A DNA stretch of 64,000 bases from Palsa-506 sp963707065 (GTDB lineage: Bacteria > Actinomycetota > Actinomycetes > Streptosporangiales > Streptosporangiaceae). A program made the position numbers and the translations under genes. The notes below the pieces were generated by a model. The model saw only the letters and a list, made by a program, of their open reading frames with translations, was not told where the DNA came from and ran no database searches. Shown here in pieces: positions 34,905-42,922 of this stretch. The stretch's first letter is position 1. Each line of letters starts with the position of its first letter. The DNA is taken from NCBI GenBank assembly GCA_963707065.1, contig CAVPPJ010000021.1:186001-250000 (forward strand), given 5' to 3'.

Positions 34905-35636
34905 ATGAGACCGGACGAGCGGCGGCTGCTGGCGACCATGCCGCTGCACGCGATCACCACGCTGCACGGCCAGGCCGGGCTGCGGGAGCGGCTCGCGATC
35001 GAGATCGCGGACTTCCCGGACGCCGACCGGCTCCGGATCGGGCGCGCGCTGGACCTGGCGGCCCGGCTGCACGACGCCGACCGGCGGCAGCGCGAACCCT
35101 ACGTCAACCACCTGCTGCGGGTCGCCATCCGGATCCTCAGCCACTACGACGTCCGGGACGCCGACGTCGCCTGCGCGGCGCTGCTGCACGACGCGGTCGA
35201 GGATCATGCCGCCGAACTCGCCCCCGGCGGCGGCCGGCCCGAGGCACTCGCGGCCATCGCCGCCCAGTTCGGCGACAGGGTCGCCGAACTGGTGGCCGCC
35301 GTCACCAACCCCGAATACGAGCCCGGCCGCGACCCCGCCGAGCAATACCGCGAGCACGTCGCCGCCAGCCTCGACACCAGCCCCTGGGCCCGGGTCATCA
35401 AGATCTCCGACTTCACCGACAACGGCGTCGGGCTCATCCACACCACCGGCCCCAGGCTGGACAAGCTGGCCGGCAAATACGCCCCGCTGGTGCCGGTGCT
35501 CAGCGAACTGATCGCCCGGCCCGACACGCCGCTGTCCGGCGACGTCAAGGCGCACATCCTCGAGCAGCTCGGCAGCGCGCGGCAGCGATTCGCCGTCATC
35601 AGGGCAGGATCAGGCCAGGCCGGCGAACCCGGCTAG
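34905..35636 (+). CDS. HD-domain (SpoT/RelA hydrolase-like) protein
   Basis: ATG 34905 gives 243 residues. The N-terminus is MRPDERRLLATMPLHAITTL; the HD core shows YVNHLLRVAIRILSHY and LLHDAVEDHAAELA, the His and His-Asp metal residues of the ppGpp-hydrolase-like branch. The central part matches RVAELVAAVTNPEYEPGRD and the conserved VIKISDFTDNGVGLIH segment. There is no synthetase or TGS domain. It may hydrolyse ppGpp or a related nucleotide, but this is inferred. Its end overlaps the convergent SDR gene by four bases. Confidence 0.8.
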   Translation: MRPDERRLLATMPLHAITTLHGQAGLRERLAIEIADFPDADRLRIGRALDLAARLHDADRRQREPYVNHLLRVAIRILSHYDVRDADVACAALLHDAVEDHAAELAPGGGRPEALAAIAAQFGDRVAELVAAVTNPEYEPGRDPAEQYREHVAASLDTSPWARVIKISDFTDNGVGLIHTTGPRLDKLAGKYAPLVPVLSELIARPDTPLSGDVKAHILEQLGSARQRFAVIRAGSGQAGEPG

Positions 35637-36691
35637 GGCTGGGCATCCTGGCCGGACGGCCCGGGCCGGGCATCCTGGCCGGACGGTCCGGCGATGCGCT
35701 CCCAGAGCTGCCCGGCGATCGCCGGGCTGGATTCGCGGGTCCACGGCAGCAGGTACTCCGGCCGGGGCCGCCGGTCGTGCCAGAACTGCCCGCTGCCCAG
35801 CCGCCCGGCATCGGCAGTGGCCAGCCAGACGACGGTGTCCGCGCCTTGCTGCGGCGAGCGCAGGATAGGCCCCATGACCCGGTGAAAGCCCGGCAGCGCG
35901 GCGGCGAGCCCGGGGGTATCTGCCCAGCCCGGATGCATGGCGTGGAAGGTGACCGGGGTCCCGGCGAGGCGGCGGGCCCATTCCCGGCTGAGCGCTACCT
36001 GGGCTCGCTTGGCCCGCGCGTAGGCGGTCGCGCCCTGGTAGCCGGCTGCCTGCATCTGCAGCGTCTGCGGGTCGAGCCGCTGGGAGTACATGCCGCCCGA
36101 CGAGACGACGATGACCCGCGCGGGACTGCCCGGCCGGCGCCCGGCTGCCCGCAGCTGCGGAAGCAGCAGCCGGGTCAGCAGGAACGGCGCGATGACCTGG
36201 CTGGCCACGGTGAGCTCGATGCCGGCGTCGTTGACGCGGTAGTCCTTGTTGATCGCGCCGGCCGCATGGATCAGCACGTCGAGGTGGCTGTGCGTGGCGC
36301 GGAATTCGCGCGCGAAGGCGCGGACCGAGTCAAGGTCATCGAGGTCGCCGAGGCCGTAGCTGACCTGACCACCGCCAGCCTCGGCGGCAATCTGGCGCTG
36401 CGCGCGCTCCGCGCGGCCGGCCTCGCGGGCCAGGAAGTGCACGATCCCGCCGCGCCGGGCCAGTTCGGTGGTCACGGCCCGGCCGATCCCCGAGGTCGCC
36501 CCGGTGACGATCGCGACTCGCCCGGCGAACGGGGGGCGGTCATCGGCGGTGAATTCTGGTAGCAGCCGGGAGCGGGCGGACAGGCCGAGCCGGGAGAAGC
36601 TGCCGATGACGCTGGCCTCGAGAAGGGCATCTACCGCGCGGGCGACGGGCGGCCCGGGGCTGCGATGCTGCATGGCGCCGGCGGCGGTCAC
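35633..36691 (-). CDS. SDR-family oxidoreductase of the LitR cluster
   Basis: GTG 36691 overlaps the stop of the SRPBCC gene (GTGA). The 352-residue product has the nucleotide-binding VAIVTGATSGIGRAV, then NNAG-like LIHAAGAINKD, the catalytic Ser in VIVVSSGGMYS, and Tyr-Lys in TAYARAKRAQVAL. These make it a classical short-chain dehydrogenase with an N-terminal extension of about 55 residues and a C-terminal tail with a repeated GPSGQDA step. With the SRPBCC gene and the LitR-like regulator it forms one operon. It may reduce a lipid or polyketide-like ketone, which is inference. Confidence 0.9.
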   Translation of the reverse strand: MTAAGAMQHRSPGPPVARAVDALLEASVIGSFSRLGLSARSRLLPEFTADDRPPFAGRVAIVTGATSGIGRAVTTELARRGGIVHFLAREAGRAERAQRQIAAEAGGGQVSYGLGDLDDLDSVRAFAREFRATHSHLDVLIHAAGAINKDYRVNDAGIELTVASQVIAPFLLTRLLLPQLRAAGRRPGSPARVIVVSSGGMYSQRLDPQTLQMQAAGYQGATAYARAKRAQVALSREWARRLAGTPVTFHAMHPGWADTPGLAAALPGFHRVMGPILRSPQQGADTVVWLATADAGRLGSGQFWHDRRPRPEYLLPWTRESSPAIAGQLWERIAGPSGQDARPGPSGQDAQP

Positions 36692-37149
36692 GAGGATGAC
36701 TGCCCGGCGGCCGGCCGGGCCGCCGACAGCGCACGGGCGAGCCCGGCGGTTGCCCGGTCGCCGACGGCAGTGAACCCTTTGGCGAGGACCGGGTCAAGGA
36801 TCCGGAGTGGTCCTAGCAGCCGGACATCGGCCGCATAGCTGACCGTGGCGCCGTCGCCATCGGGCGCGACCACGATGTGGTCGACGGCCCGCAGCAGGCG
36901 GCTGGCCGCGTCCAGGACGACCTCGCGGCCGGGCACGTGCGTGGTGACCTTGTAGACCAGGGTCATGCGGCGTCCCAGGAACGGCACGACCAGGCGGAAC
37001 CGGGTGCCGACCCCGACCGGGCCGGGATCTAGCTGCTCGCCGGCGAGCACCCCGGGATCCCAGTGCGCGGCGTTGCTGAAGGTGGCCAGGTAGCCGAATG
37101 TCTCCGGCGCCGGGCGCCGCGAGCTGATGGTGGCGGCGTAGTGAGCCAT
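36688..37149 (-). CDS. SRPBCC-family lipid or hydrophobic-ligand binding protein
   Basis: ATG 37149 has an AAGGGA site. The 153-residue product starts HYAATISSRRPAPETFGYLA and includes WDPGVLAGEQLDPGPVGVGT, a VLDAASRLLRAVDHIVVAP strand and the long C-terminal helix (AVGDRATAGLARALSAA). This is the START/SRPBCC fold, which forms a pocket for a hydrophobic ligand. It lies 10 bp downstream of the LitR-like gene and overlaps the SDR gene, so it is in the same light/B12-type regulon. Confidence 0.85.
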   Translation of the reverse strand: MAHYAATISSRRPAPETFGYLATFSNAAHWDPGVLAGEQLDPGPVGVGTRFRLVVPFLGRRMTLVYKVTTHVPGREVVLDAASRLLRAVDHIVVAPDGDGATVSYAADVRLLGPLRILDPVLAKGFTAVGDRATAGLARALSAARPAAGQSSS

Positions 37150-37159
37150 GACGGGTCCC

Positions 37160-37942
37160 TTATCGCTGTCGTTCCGCGCCGGGTCCGGGCGGATTTCTCG
37201 CCTGCCGCAGCAGGTCATGCAGGCTGTCTCCGGACCGGCCGGCCAGCACGGCCAGATCCGGGTGGGCGGCGGTGATCTCGCTGGCGGCGCTCGCCGCGCG
37301 GCGGCCGCCCTCGGGGGTGGCGCTGGACAGCACGACCAGGCCCGCGCGGACATCGAGAGCCAGCCGCGTGACCTCGGCGACGGGCAGGTCAGTGGCCAGA
37401 TGGTGAACCAGCCAGCGGTCCTCGCGAAGGCAGGCGGCAGCCATCAGCGCGGGCAGGGCGTGCCGCTCACCCGGCGGTGTGGCCACGACGATGCTGCCTC
37501 TCGGCCGGCCGGGCGGCTGCTGCGCATGCGCGGCGAGCAATCGCTCGCAGATCGCGCTCGCACGGTGCTCTTCCGCGATGGAGACCTGCCCGGCGGCCCA
37601 GCCGTCGCCGATCCGGCGAAGCGCCGGAGCGAAGACCCGCTCACATAGATCGACGAGCGTCACGCCGTCGGCCAGCCGGGCCAGTCCATGCCTGGCCCGG
37701 GTCTCGTCACCGGCGGCGATCGCCGAGTACAACCGGTCCGCCTGGGCCGGATAGTCACGCACGTGAATGTCCCGGGCAGGTTCCCGCCCCAGGTCCCGCC
37801 GGGCCGCGAGCGCCCGGACGTCGTCGGCACTGACTTCATAGCCGCGTCCGACCTTCCGTGCCGGGAGAAGCCCCTGCCGCACCCAGCCGTAGGCCGTCTG
37901 GTAGTGGACGCCGAGCGCATCGGCGGCCTCACGTAGCTGCAT
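37160..37942 (-). CDS. litR: LitR/CarH-like B12-dependent MerR-family regulator
   Basis: ATG 37942 follows CAGGAG. The 260-residue product has a MerR-type HTH (LREAADALGVHYQTAYGWVR), a helical bundle, and a B12-binding domain. The bundle contains W-x9-EH (WAAGQVSIAEEH), the CarH signature for the upper ligand of adenosylcobalamin. The lower-axial ExH motif is PGERHALP, with Pro where Gly is usual. Family members are repressors that release DNA in light through B12 photolysis. The adjacent AT-rich region and lipid-type genes fit such a regulon. The gene is divergent from the FAD, DUF1365 and methyltransferase operon. Confidence 0.85.
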   Translation of the reverse strand: MQLREAADALGVHYQTAYGWVRQGLLPARKVGRGYEVSADDVRALAARRDLGREPARDIHVRDYPAQADRLYSAIAAGDETRARHGLARLADGVTLVDLCERVFAPALRRIGDGWAAGQVSIAEEHRASAICERLLAAHAQQPPGRPRGSIVVATPPGERHALPALMAAACLREDRWLVHHLATDLPVAEVTRLALDVRAGLVVLSSATPEGGRRAASAASEITAAHPDLAVLAGRSGDSLHDLLRQARNPPGPGAERQR

Positions 37943-37975
37943 GCAGGGCTCCTGGCCAGCACCGGGTTGGCTATT

Positions 37976-38013
37976 TTTAGTCTCATTTAGTATTGTTTTA
38001 TGTGAACAGACTA
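37976..38013. promoter_or_regulatory. AT-rich promoter/operator with 10-bp phased repeats
   Basis: TTTAGT occurs at 37976-37981 and 37986-37991, and TTTTAT at 37996-38001, exactly ten bases apart. An inverted repeat TAGTCT (37978-37983) and AGACTA (38008-38013) frames the region. In a very GC-rich genome this AT-rich block between the divergent regulator and target operon is the best candidate for a LitR/CarH-type operator. CarH-type proteins bind direct repeats about 11 bp apart; the binding here is inferred. Confidence 0.6.
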
Positions 38014-38040
38014 CAGCACGACGCGAGCGGGGACGAGCAT

Positions 38041-38064
38041 ATGGCGATCAGGACCAGACGGTGA
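38041..38064 (+). other. Seven-codon leader reading frame before the FAD gene
   Basis: ATG 38041 opens MAIRTRR, whose TGA overlaps the GTG start of the FAD-dependent gene (GGTGA). GCGGGGACGAG lies upstream as a weak ribosome site. If translated, it could couple initiation of the operon. The evidence is only positional. Confidence 0.25.
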
Positions 38065-39356
38065 CCGGGGAACCCGCGCGGCACCCGGCCAGGCCGCAGG
38101 CCGCCGTCGTCGGTGCCGGGGTGGCCGGCCTGACCGCCGCCTACCTGCTCCAGCAGGCCTACGACGTCACCCTCTATGAGGCGGACGACCGCCTGGGCGG
38201 CCACGCGCACACGCAGGACATCGCCGCGCCCGACGGGCGGCTGCTTGCCCTGGACACCGGGTTCCTCGTGCACAACGAGCGCACCTACCCGAATCTCATC
38301 CGGCTGTTCGCCGAACTCGGCGTCGCGACCAGGGACACCGAGATGAGCATGTCGGTGCGCTGCGAGGGCTGCGGCCTGGAGTACGCAGGCTCCCGCGGGC
38401 CGCGCGGGCTGTTCCCGACCGCCGGTTCCCTGGCGCGGCCGTCCTACCTGGCGATGCTCGCCGCCGTCCCGGGTTTCTACCGGGCGGCGAGGCGGCTGCT
38501 CGACGCGCCCGACTCACCCGGCCAGGTGCCGCTGACGCTCGGGGAATTCCTGCGCCGGGGCGGGTACCGGCAGTACTTCACCGGCCATTTCGTGGTCCCG
38601 CTGGTAGCAGCGGTCTGGTCCTGCTCGGCCGCCGACGCGCTGGACTACCCGGCCAGGTACCTGTTCCAGTTCCTGGATCACCACGGCATGCTCACGGTGA
38701 CCGGATCGCCCGCCTGGCGCACCGTCGCCGGGGGCTCGCGCAGTTACGTCGACCGGATCGCCAAGCAGCTCACGTCGGTCCGGGCCGGATCCCCGGTGCG
38801 GGCCATCCGGCGCGCCGCGGACGGCGCCGATGTCCATGACGGCGACGGCGGCACCCGGCGCTTCTCCCGCGTCGTGGTGGCGACCCACCCGGACCAGGCG
38901 CTGCGCTTGCTGGCCGCGCCCACCCGCGCCGAGCGCGACGTGCTCGGCGCCTTCCGCTACAGCCGCAGCCAGGTGGTGCTGCATACGGACACCGGCCTGC
39001 TGCCGCATGCCGCGGCGGCCCGCGCCTCCTGGAACTACCTGCTGCACGACTGCGCGGGCTCGGCCGACCGCGTGCACGTCAGCTACGACCTGAACCGGCT
39101 GCAGGGCCTGACTGAGCAGACCGGATACGTCGTGACCCTGAACACCACCGACAGGATCAAGCCTGCGTCGGTCATCAAAAGCATGATTTACGAGCACCCG
39201 CTGTACACCCCGCAGTCAGTGACGGCCCAGCGGCGGCTGCCCGAACTGAACGACGGCGTGATCGCCTACGCCGGGGCTTATCACGGCTGGGGATTCCACG
39301 AGGACGGCTGCCGGTCAGGCGTCGAGGCCGCGCGCTCGCTCGGGGTCGGCTGGTGA
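38061..39356 (+). CDS. FAD-dependent amine-oxidase-like desaturase (UfaD-type)
   Basis: GTG 38061 follows AGGA. The 431-residue product has the dinucleotide-binding VVGAGVAGLTAAYLL with VTLYEADDRLGGHAHTQD, a LDTGFLVHNERTYPNLIRLF segment and a C-terminal GVIAYAGAYHGWGFHEDG. These are typical of the FAD proteins paired with DUF1365 and a cyclopropane-synthase-like methyltransferase. A relative, UfaD, desaturates a methylated acyl chain in furan fatty-acid synthesis; assignment to that reaction is inference. It overlaps the next gene. Confidence 0.88.
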   Translation: MTGEPARHPARPQAAVVGAGVAGLTAAYLLQQAYDVTLYEADDRLGGHAHTQDIAAPDGRLLALDTGFLVHNERTYPNLIRLFAELGVATRDTEMSMSVRCEGCGLEYAGSRGPRGLFPTAGSLARPSYLAMLAAVPGFYRAARRLLDAPDSPGQVPLTLGEFLRRGGYRQYFTGHFVVPLVAAVWSCSAADALDYPARYLFQFLDHHGMLTVTGSPAWRTVAGGSRSYVDRIAKQLTSVRAGSPVRAIRRAADGADVHDGDGGTRRFSRVVVATHPDQALRLLAAPTRAERDVLGAFRYSRSQVVLHTDTGLLPHAAAARASWNYLLHDCAGSADRVHVSYDLNRLQGLTEQTGYVVTLNTTDRIKPASVIKSMIYEHPLYTPQSVTAQRRLPELNDGVIAYAGAYHGWGFHEDGCRSGVEAARSLGVGW

Positions 39357-40078
39357 GCGCCGCCCTGTTCGGCTGCGACATCACCCACGTGCGGACCCGC
39401 CCCATCCGGCGGCGCTTCAGCTACCGCAGCTACCTGTGGCTGGTCGACCTCGACGACCTGCCGGTGGTGGCCCGCCCGCTGCGGCCGTTCGCCCAGTTCC
39501 GCGCCCGTGACCATCTGGGCGATCCCGGCGCGTCGATCCGCGCGAACCTGGACGGCTACCTGGCCGGCCATGGCATTCAGCTGGCCGGCGGCCAGGTACT
39601 CATGCTCGCCAATGCCCGGGTCCTCGGCCACGTCTTCAACCCGCTCACCGTGTACTGGTGCCACGACGCCAGCGCGGCGCTGGCGGCGGTCGTGGCCGAA
39701 GTGCACAACACTTACGGCGAGCGGCACTGCTACCTGCTGCATCCCGACGCCCGCGGCCGGGCCCGGGCCGCCAAGGACTTCTACGTCTCGCCGTTCCTGC
39801 CGGTCGCCGGGACGTACCGGATGCGGCTGCCCGAGCCGGCCGGCACCCTGCGGCTGGCCATCAGCCTCGACATCGACGGCCAGCCCGTGTTCGCCGCCAC
39901 CGTCCGCGGGCTGCGCCGTCCGTACTCGACCTGGCGGCTGATCAGTCACGTCGTCCGGCACCCGTGGGTCACCGCCCAGGTGAGCGCCCGCATCCGCTGG
40001 CAGGCGGTCCGGCTGCTGGCCCGCCGCCAGCGGATCATCCCCCGACCTGTCCATAGCCCTCAGAAAGGTGTCCAGTGA
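39353..40078 (+). CDS. DUF1365 protein
   Basis: The start overlaps the upstream stop. The 241-residue product opens SAALFGCDITHVRTRPIRRR and contains GHVFNPLTVYWCHDASA, EVHNTYGERHCYLLH and AAKDFYVSPFLPVAGTY, diagnostic for DUF1365. The family nearly always sits between an FAD desaturase-like gene and a cyclopropane-type methyltransferase. Its role is not settled; part in acyl-chain modification is suggested by the neighbours. It has no membrane helix. Confidence 0.92.
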   Translation: MSAALFGCDITHVRTRPIRRRFSYRSYLWLVDLDDLPVVARPLRPFAQFRARDHLGDPGASIRANLDGYLAGHGIQLAGGQVLMLANARVLGHVFNPLTVYWCHDASAALAAVVAEVHNTYGERHCYLLHPDARGRARAAKDFYVSPFLPVAGTYRMRLPEPAGTLRLAISLDIDGQPVFAATVRGLRRPYSTWRLISHVVRHPWVTAQVSARIRWQAVRLLARRQRIIPRPVHSPQKGVQ

Positions 40079-41337
40079 CCACCGCAACCATCCGCCCGAA
40101 TACCTCGCCTGACGGCCGCCGGCCGGGCCCGCCCGCCGCGCGTCCGTGGCCCGACGTGGCCGCCGTCCCGGCCGGCCCCGTGCGGGCGCTCGCGGCCCGG
40201 CTGCTGCTGCGCCAGATCGCGGGCCGGCTGCCGATCCGCGTACAGGCCGCCGGAGGTGCGCTGTTCGGCGCCGGGGACTCGGCGTCCCCGGTACTGCGGA
40301 TCCGCCGGGAAGGCTCGTTCTACCGGCGTATCGGCGCAGGCCTGACCGGGCTCGCCGAGGGCTATATGGCCGGCGACTGGGACAGTCCCGACCTCGTCGG
40401 CCTGCTCACCGTATGCGCCCGGCAACTGCCGACGCTGCTGCCCGGGCCGCTGCTCCGGATGCGCCGCTGGTACGCAGCCCGGTCGCCAGCCGGGGAGCAG
40501 GCCACCCTGGCGGGCGCGAAGGCCAACATCGCGCGGCACTACGACCTGTCCGACGAGCTGTTCGCCCTGTTCCTCGACCCCACGATGACCTACTCCAGCG
40601 CCGTGTTCGGGCCCGGGGACACGCTCGCCGATGCCCAGCAGCGCAAGATCGCGGCCCTGCTCGACCTGACCAGCGTCGGGCCCGGCGCCGCGGTGCTGGA
40701 GATCGGCACCGGCTGGGGAGAGCTTGCCCTGCAGGCGGCGGCCCGCGGGGCGCGAGTGACCACGCTGACGATCTCCCGCGCGCAGTGCGCCAAGGCCAGG
40801 GCACGCATCGCCGCCGCGGGCCTAGCTGACCGCGTCGACGTGCAGCTACTCGACTACCGCCAGGCCACCGGGAGCTACGACGTCATCCTCAGCGTGGAGA
40901 TGATCGAGGCCGTCGGCGAGCCGTACTGGCCGGCTTACTTCGCGGCGCTCGACCGGCTGCTGGCGCCCGGCGGCCGGGTCGGGCTGCAGGCCATCACGAT
41001 GCCGCACGACCGGATGCTCGCCACGCTCAGCGGGCACACCTGGATCCACAAGTACATCTTCCCGGGCGGGCAGATCCCGTCGCTGGAGGCCATCCTCGCC
41101 ACCTTGGGCGAGCACACCGGCCTGCGCGTCAGCGCGGATTTCCCCCTGGGCCAGCACTATGCCCGCACGCTGCACGAGTGGCGGGCCCGGTTCCTCGCCG
41201 CCGCCGACGACGTCGGGCGGCTCGGCTTCGACCCGGTCTTCCAGCGAATGTGGAGTCTCTACCTCGCCTACTCCGAGGCCGGCTTCCGCTCCGGCTACCT
41301 CGACGTCCACCAGCTGCTCCTGCAGCGCCCGGCATAG
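40075..41337 (+). CDS. Cyclopropane-fatty-acid-synthase-like SAM methyltransferase
   Basis: The start overlaps the DUF1365 stop. The 420-residue product has SAM motif I in VLEIGTGWGELALQ, the CFA-type NIARHYDLSDELFALFLD with DPTMTYSSAVF, and IHKYIFPGGQIPS near the end. CFA synthases transfer a methylene group to unsaturated acyl chains of phospholipids. In this operon context, adding a methyl branch later desaturated by the FAD enzyme is also possible. It is the last gene of the operon. Confidence 0.92.
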   Translation: MTTATIRPNTSPDGRRPGPPAARPWPDVAAVPAGPVRALAARLLLRQIAGRLPIRVQAAGGALFGAGDSASPVLRIRREGSFYRRIGAGLTGLAEGYMAGDWDSPDLVGLLTVCARQLPTLLPGPLLRMRRWYAARSPAGEQATLAGAKANIARHYDLSDELFALFLDPTMTYSSAVFGPGDTLADAQQRKIAALLDLTSVGPGAAVLEIGTGWGELALQAAARGARVTTLTISRAQCAKARARIAAAGLADRVDVQLLDYRQATGSYDVILSVEMIEAVGEPYWPAYFAALDRLLAPGGRVGLQAITMPHDRMLATLSGHTWIHKYIFPGGQIPSLEAILATLGEHTGLRVSADFPLGQHYARTLHEWRARFLAAADDVGRLGFDPVFQRMWSLYLAYSEAGFRSGYLDVHQLLLQRPA

Positions 41338-41414
41338 TCCGGCAGTCCCCGCTGCGCTGGAACGGCCGGTGATGGCCTGCCCGGCTCACCGGCAGCCCGA
41401 GCCCGGCGGAGCGG

Positions 41415-42833
41415 TCAGCTGCGCGCGTGCGCGTCGAGAATATGCGCGACGGCCTCGGTCACCTGCTCGGCGAACCCGATGTTCAGCCACTCGTCGGGCA
41501 CGTGCATGTTCGAGTCCGCCCCCAGGGCGCCGGTGACCAGGAACTGCGCGCGCGGGTACAGCCTGCCGAGCAGCTCCATGAACGGCACCGAGCCGCCGAC
41601 GCCGATGCTGCGGTGCGGCATGCCGAACACGTCCTCGCTGACCTGCGCCAGCGCCGCGTCCAGCCACGGCGCCAGCGCGGGCGCGTTCCAGCCGTTCTCT
41701 GCCGCCAGGTCGCTGAGCTCGACTTTCGCGCCGTAGGGCACGTCGGCGGTGAGGATCGTCTCCAGCGCGGACCGGGCAGCCGCCGCGTCGGCCATCGGCG
41801 GGATGCGGAAGCTCAGCCGCAGCGCCGTCCAGGCGCGCAGCACGTTCCCGGCGCTAGCGGGCTCGGGCAGCCCGGCCGCGCCGATCACCGACAGCGTCGG
41901 CCGCCAGGTATTGCTGAGGATGAGCTCGGTATCGTCATCTGATGCCGTCTGCATTCCCTCGACCAGCGGATACAGCCGCCTGGCCGCGCCGGGATCGGAA
42001 CCGGCGGCCGCTCGCGCCTCGGCGCGGCGCTCCGCGGGAATGGTCACGGTCATCTCGCTGAGCTTCACCTCGCCGGTCGCGGAGTCCTCCACCCGGTCGA
42101 GCAGCTCGCGCATGATCCGGAACGAGCTCGGCACGATGCCGCTGGCCATGCCGGAGTGCTGAGCCGCTTCCAGAACGCGCACCGTGACCGTAACCTGCAC
42201 GACTCCGCGCAGGCTGCTGGTCAGCCACAGCCGTTCGTAGTCGCCGCCGCCAGCGTCCAGGCACACGACGAAGGTCACGTCACCCAGCCGGCCGGCCAGG
42301 TGGTCCATGTACGCGGGCAGGTCCGGGCTGCCGGACTCCTCGCCGGTCTCCAGCAGCAGGACCGCCCGCGCGTGGCCGCCGCCGGCCGCATGCACGGCCT
42401 CCAGCGCCGTCGTCGCGGCGTAGCCCGCGTAGCCGTCGTCGACCGCGCCGCGGCCGTACAGCCTGCCGTCGCGGAACACGGCCTGCCACGGGGCGAGTCC
42501 TTCCGACCAGCCGCCGGCCGGCGGCTGCTTGTCGAGGTGCCCGTACAGGACGACGGTGCCCTTGCCCGTGGCCCCCGGCGTCGCCGGCACGTCGACGAGC
42601 AGCAGCGGGGAGCACCCCGCTAGCTGCACCACGTCGAGTTGCGCCCCCGGCAGGTTACGCTCGGCGATCCATGCGGCGACATGGTCGGTAGCAGCCCGCA
42701 GGTGGCCGTTCGCCTCCCAGGACGCATCGAAAGCCGGTGACAGGGCCGGGATCTCCACCAGTCCCGCCAGGCTCGGCAGGACCTGGTCAGTCCAGCCGCT
42801 GACAACTGCTTCCCGCACTGTCCCTTGATCCAT
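41415..42833 (-). CDS. M20-family metallopeptidase (dipeptidase-like)
   Basis: ATG 42833 has an AGGA site. The 472-residue product has the metal ligands in order: VLYGHLDKQPPAG, GRGAVDDGYAGY, LLETGEESGSPDL and CLDAGGGDYERLW, and the last His in SNMHVPDEWLNIGF. A dimerisation lid sits between. The sequence is of the carnosinase-like M20 branch, which cleaves dipeptides or small amides in the cytosol. Nothing in the neighbours narrows the substrate. Confidence 0.92.
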   Translation of the reverse strand: MDQGTVREAVVSGWTDQVLPSLAGLVEIPALSPAFDASWEANGHLRAATDHVAAWIAERNLPGAQLDVVQLAGCSPLLLVDVPATPGATGKGTVVLYGHLDKQPPAGGWSEGLAPWQAVFRDGRLYGRGAVDDGYAGYAATTALEAVHAAGGGHARAVLLLETGEESGSPDLPAYMDHLAGRLGDVTFVVCLDAGGGDYERLWLTSSLRGVVQVTVTVRVLEAAQHSGMASGIVPSSFRIMRELLDRVEDSATGEVKLSEMTVTIPAERRAEARAAAGSDPGAARRLYPLVEGMQTASDDDTELILSNTWRPTLSVIGAAGLPEPASAGNVLRAWTALRLSFRIPPMADAAAARSALETILTADVPYGAKVELSDLAAENGWNAPALAPWLDAALAQVSEDVFGMPHRSIGVGGSVPFMELLGRLYPRAQFLVTGALGADSNMHVPDEWLNIGFAEQVTEAVAHILDAHARS

Positions 42834-42922
42834 ACCCGGATCCTGCCAGACGGCCTCAGGCCGGGGCTACGGATCAGGTTCACCCGTAAGCTGCGGGCAC
42901 GAGAAACCCACACGGAGATCGG

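Noticed and set aside
34470..35555. 361-codon open frame on the minus strand
   Set aside because: Mostly the shadow of the HD-domain gene joined to a P450 fragment.
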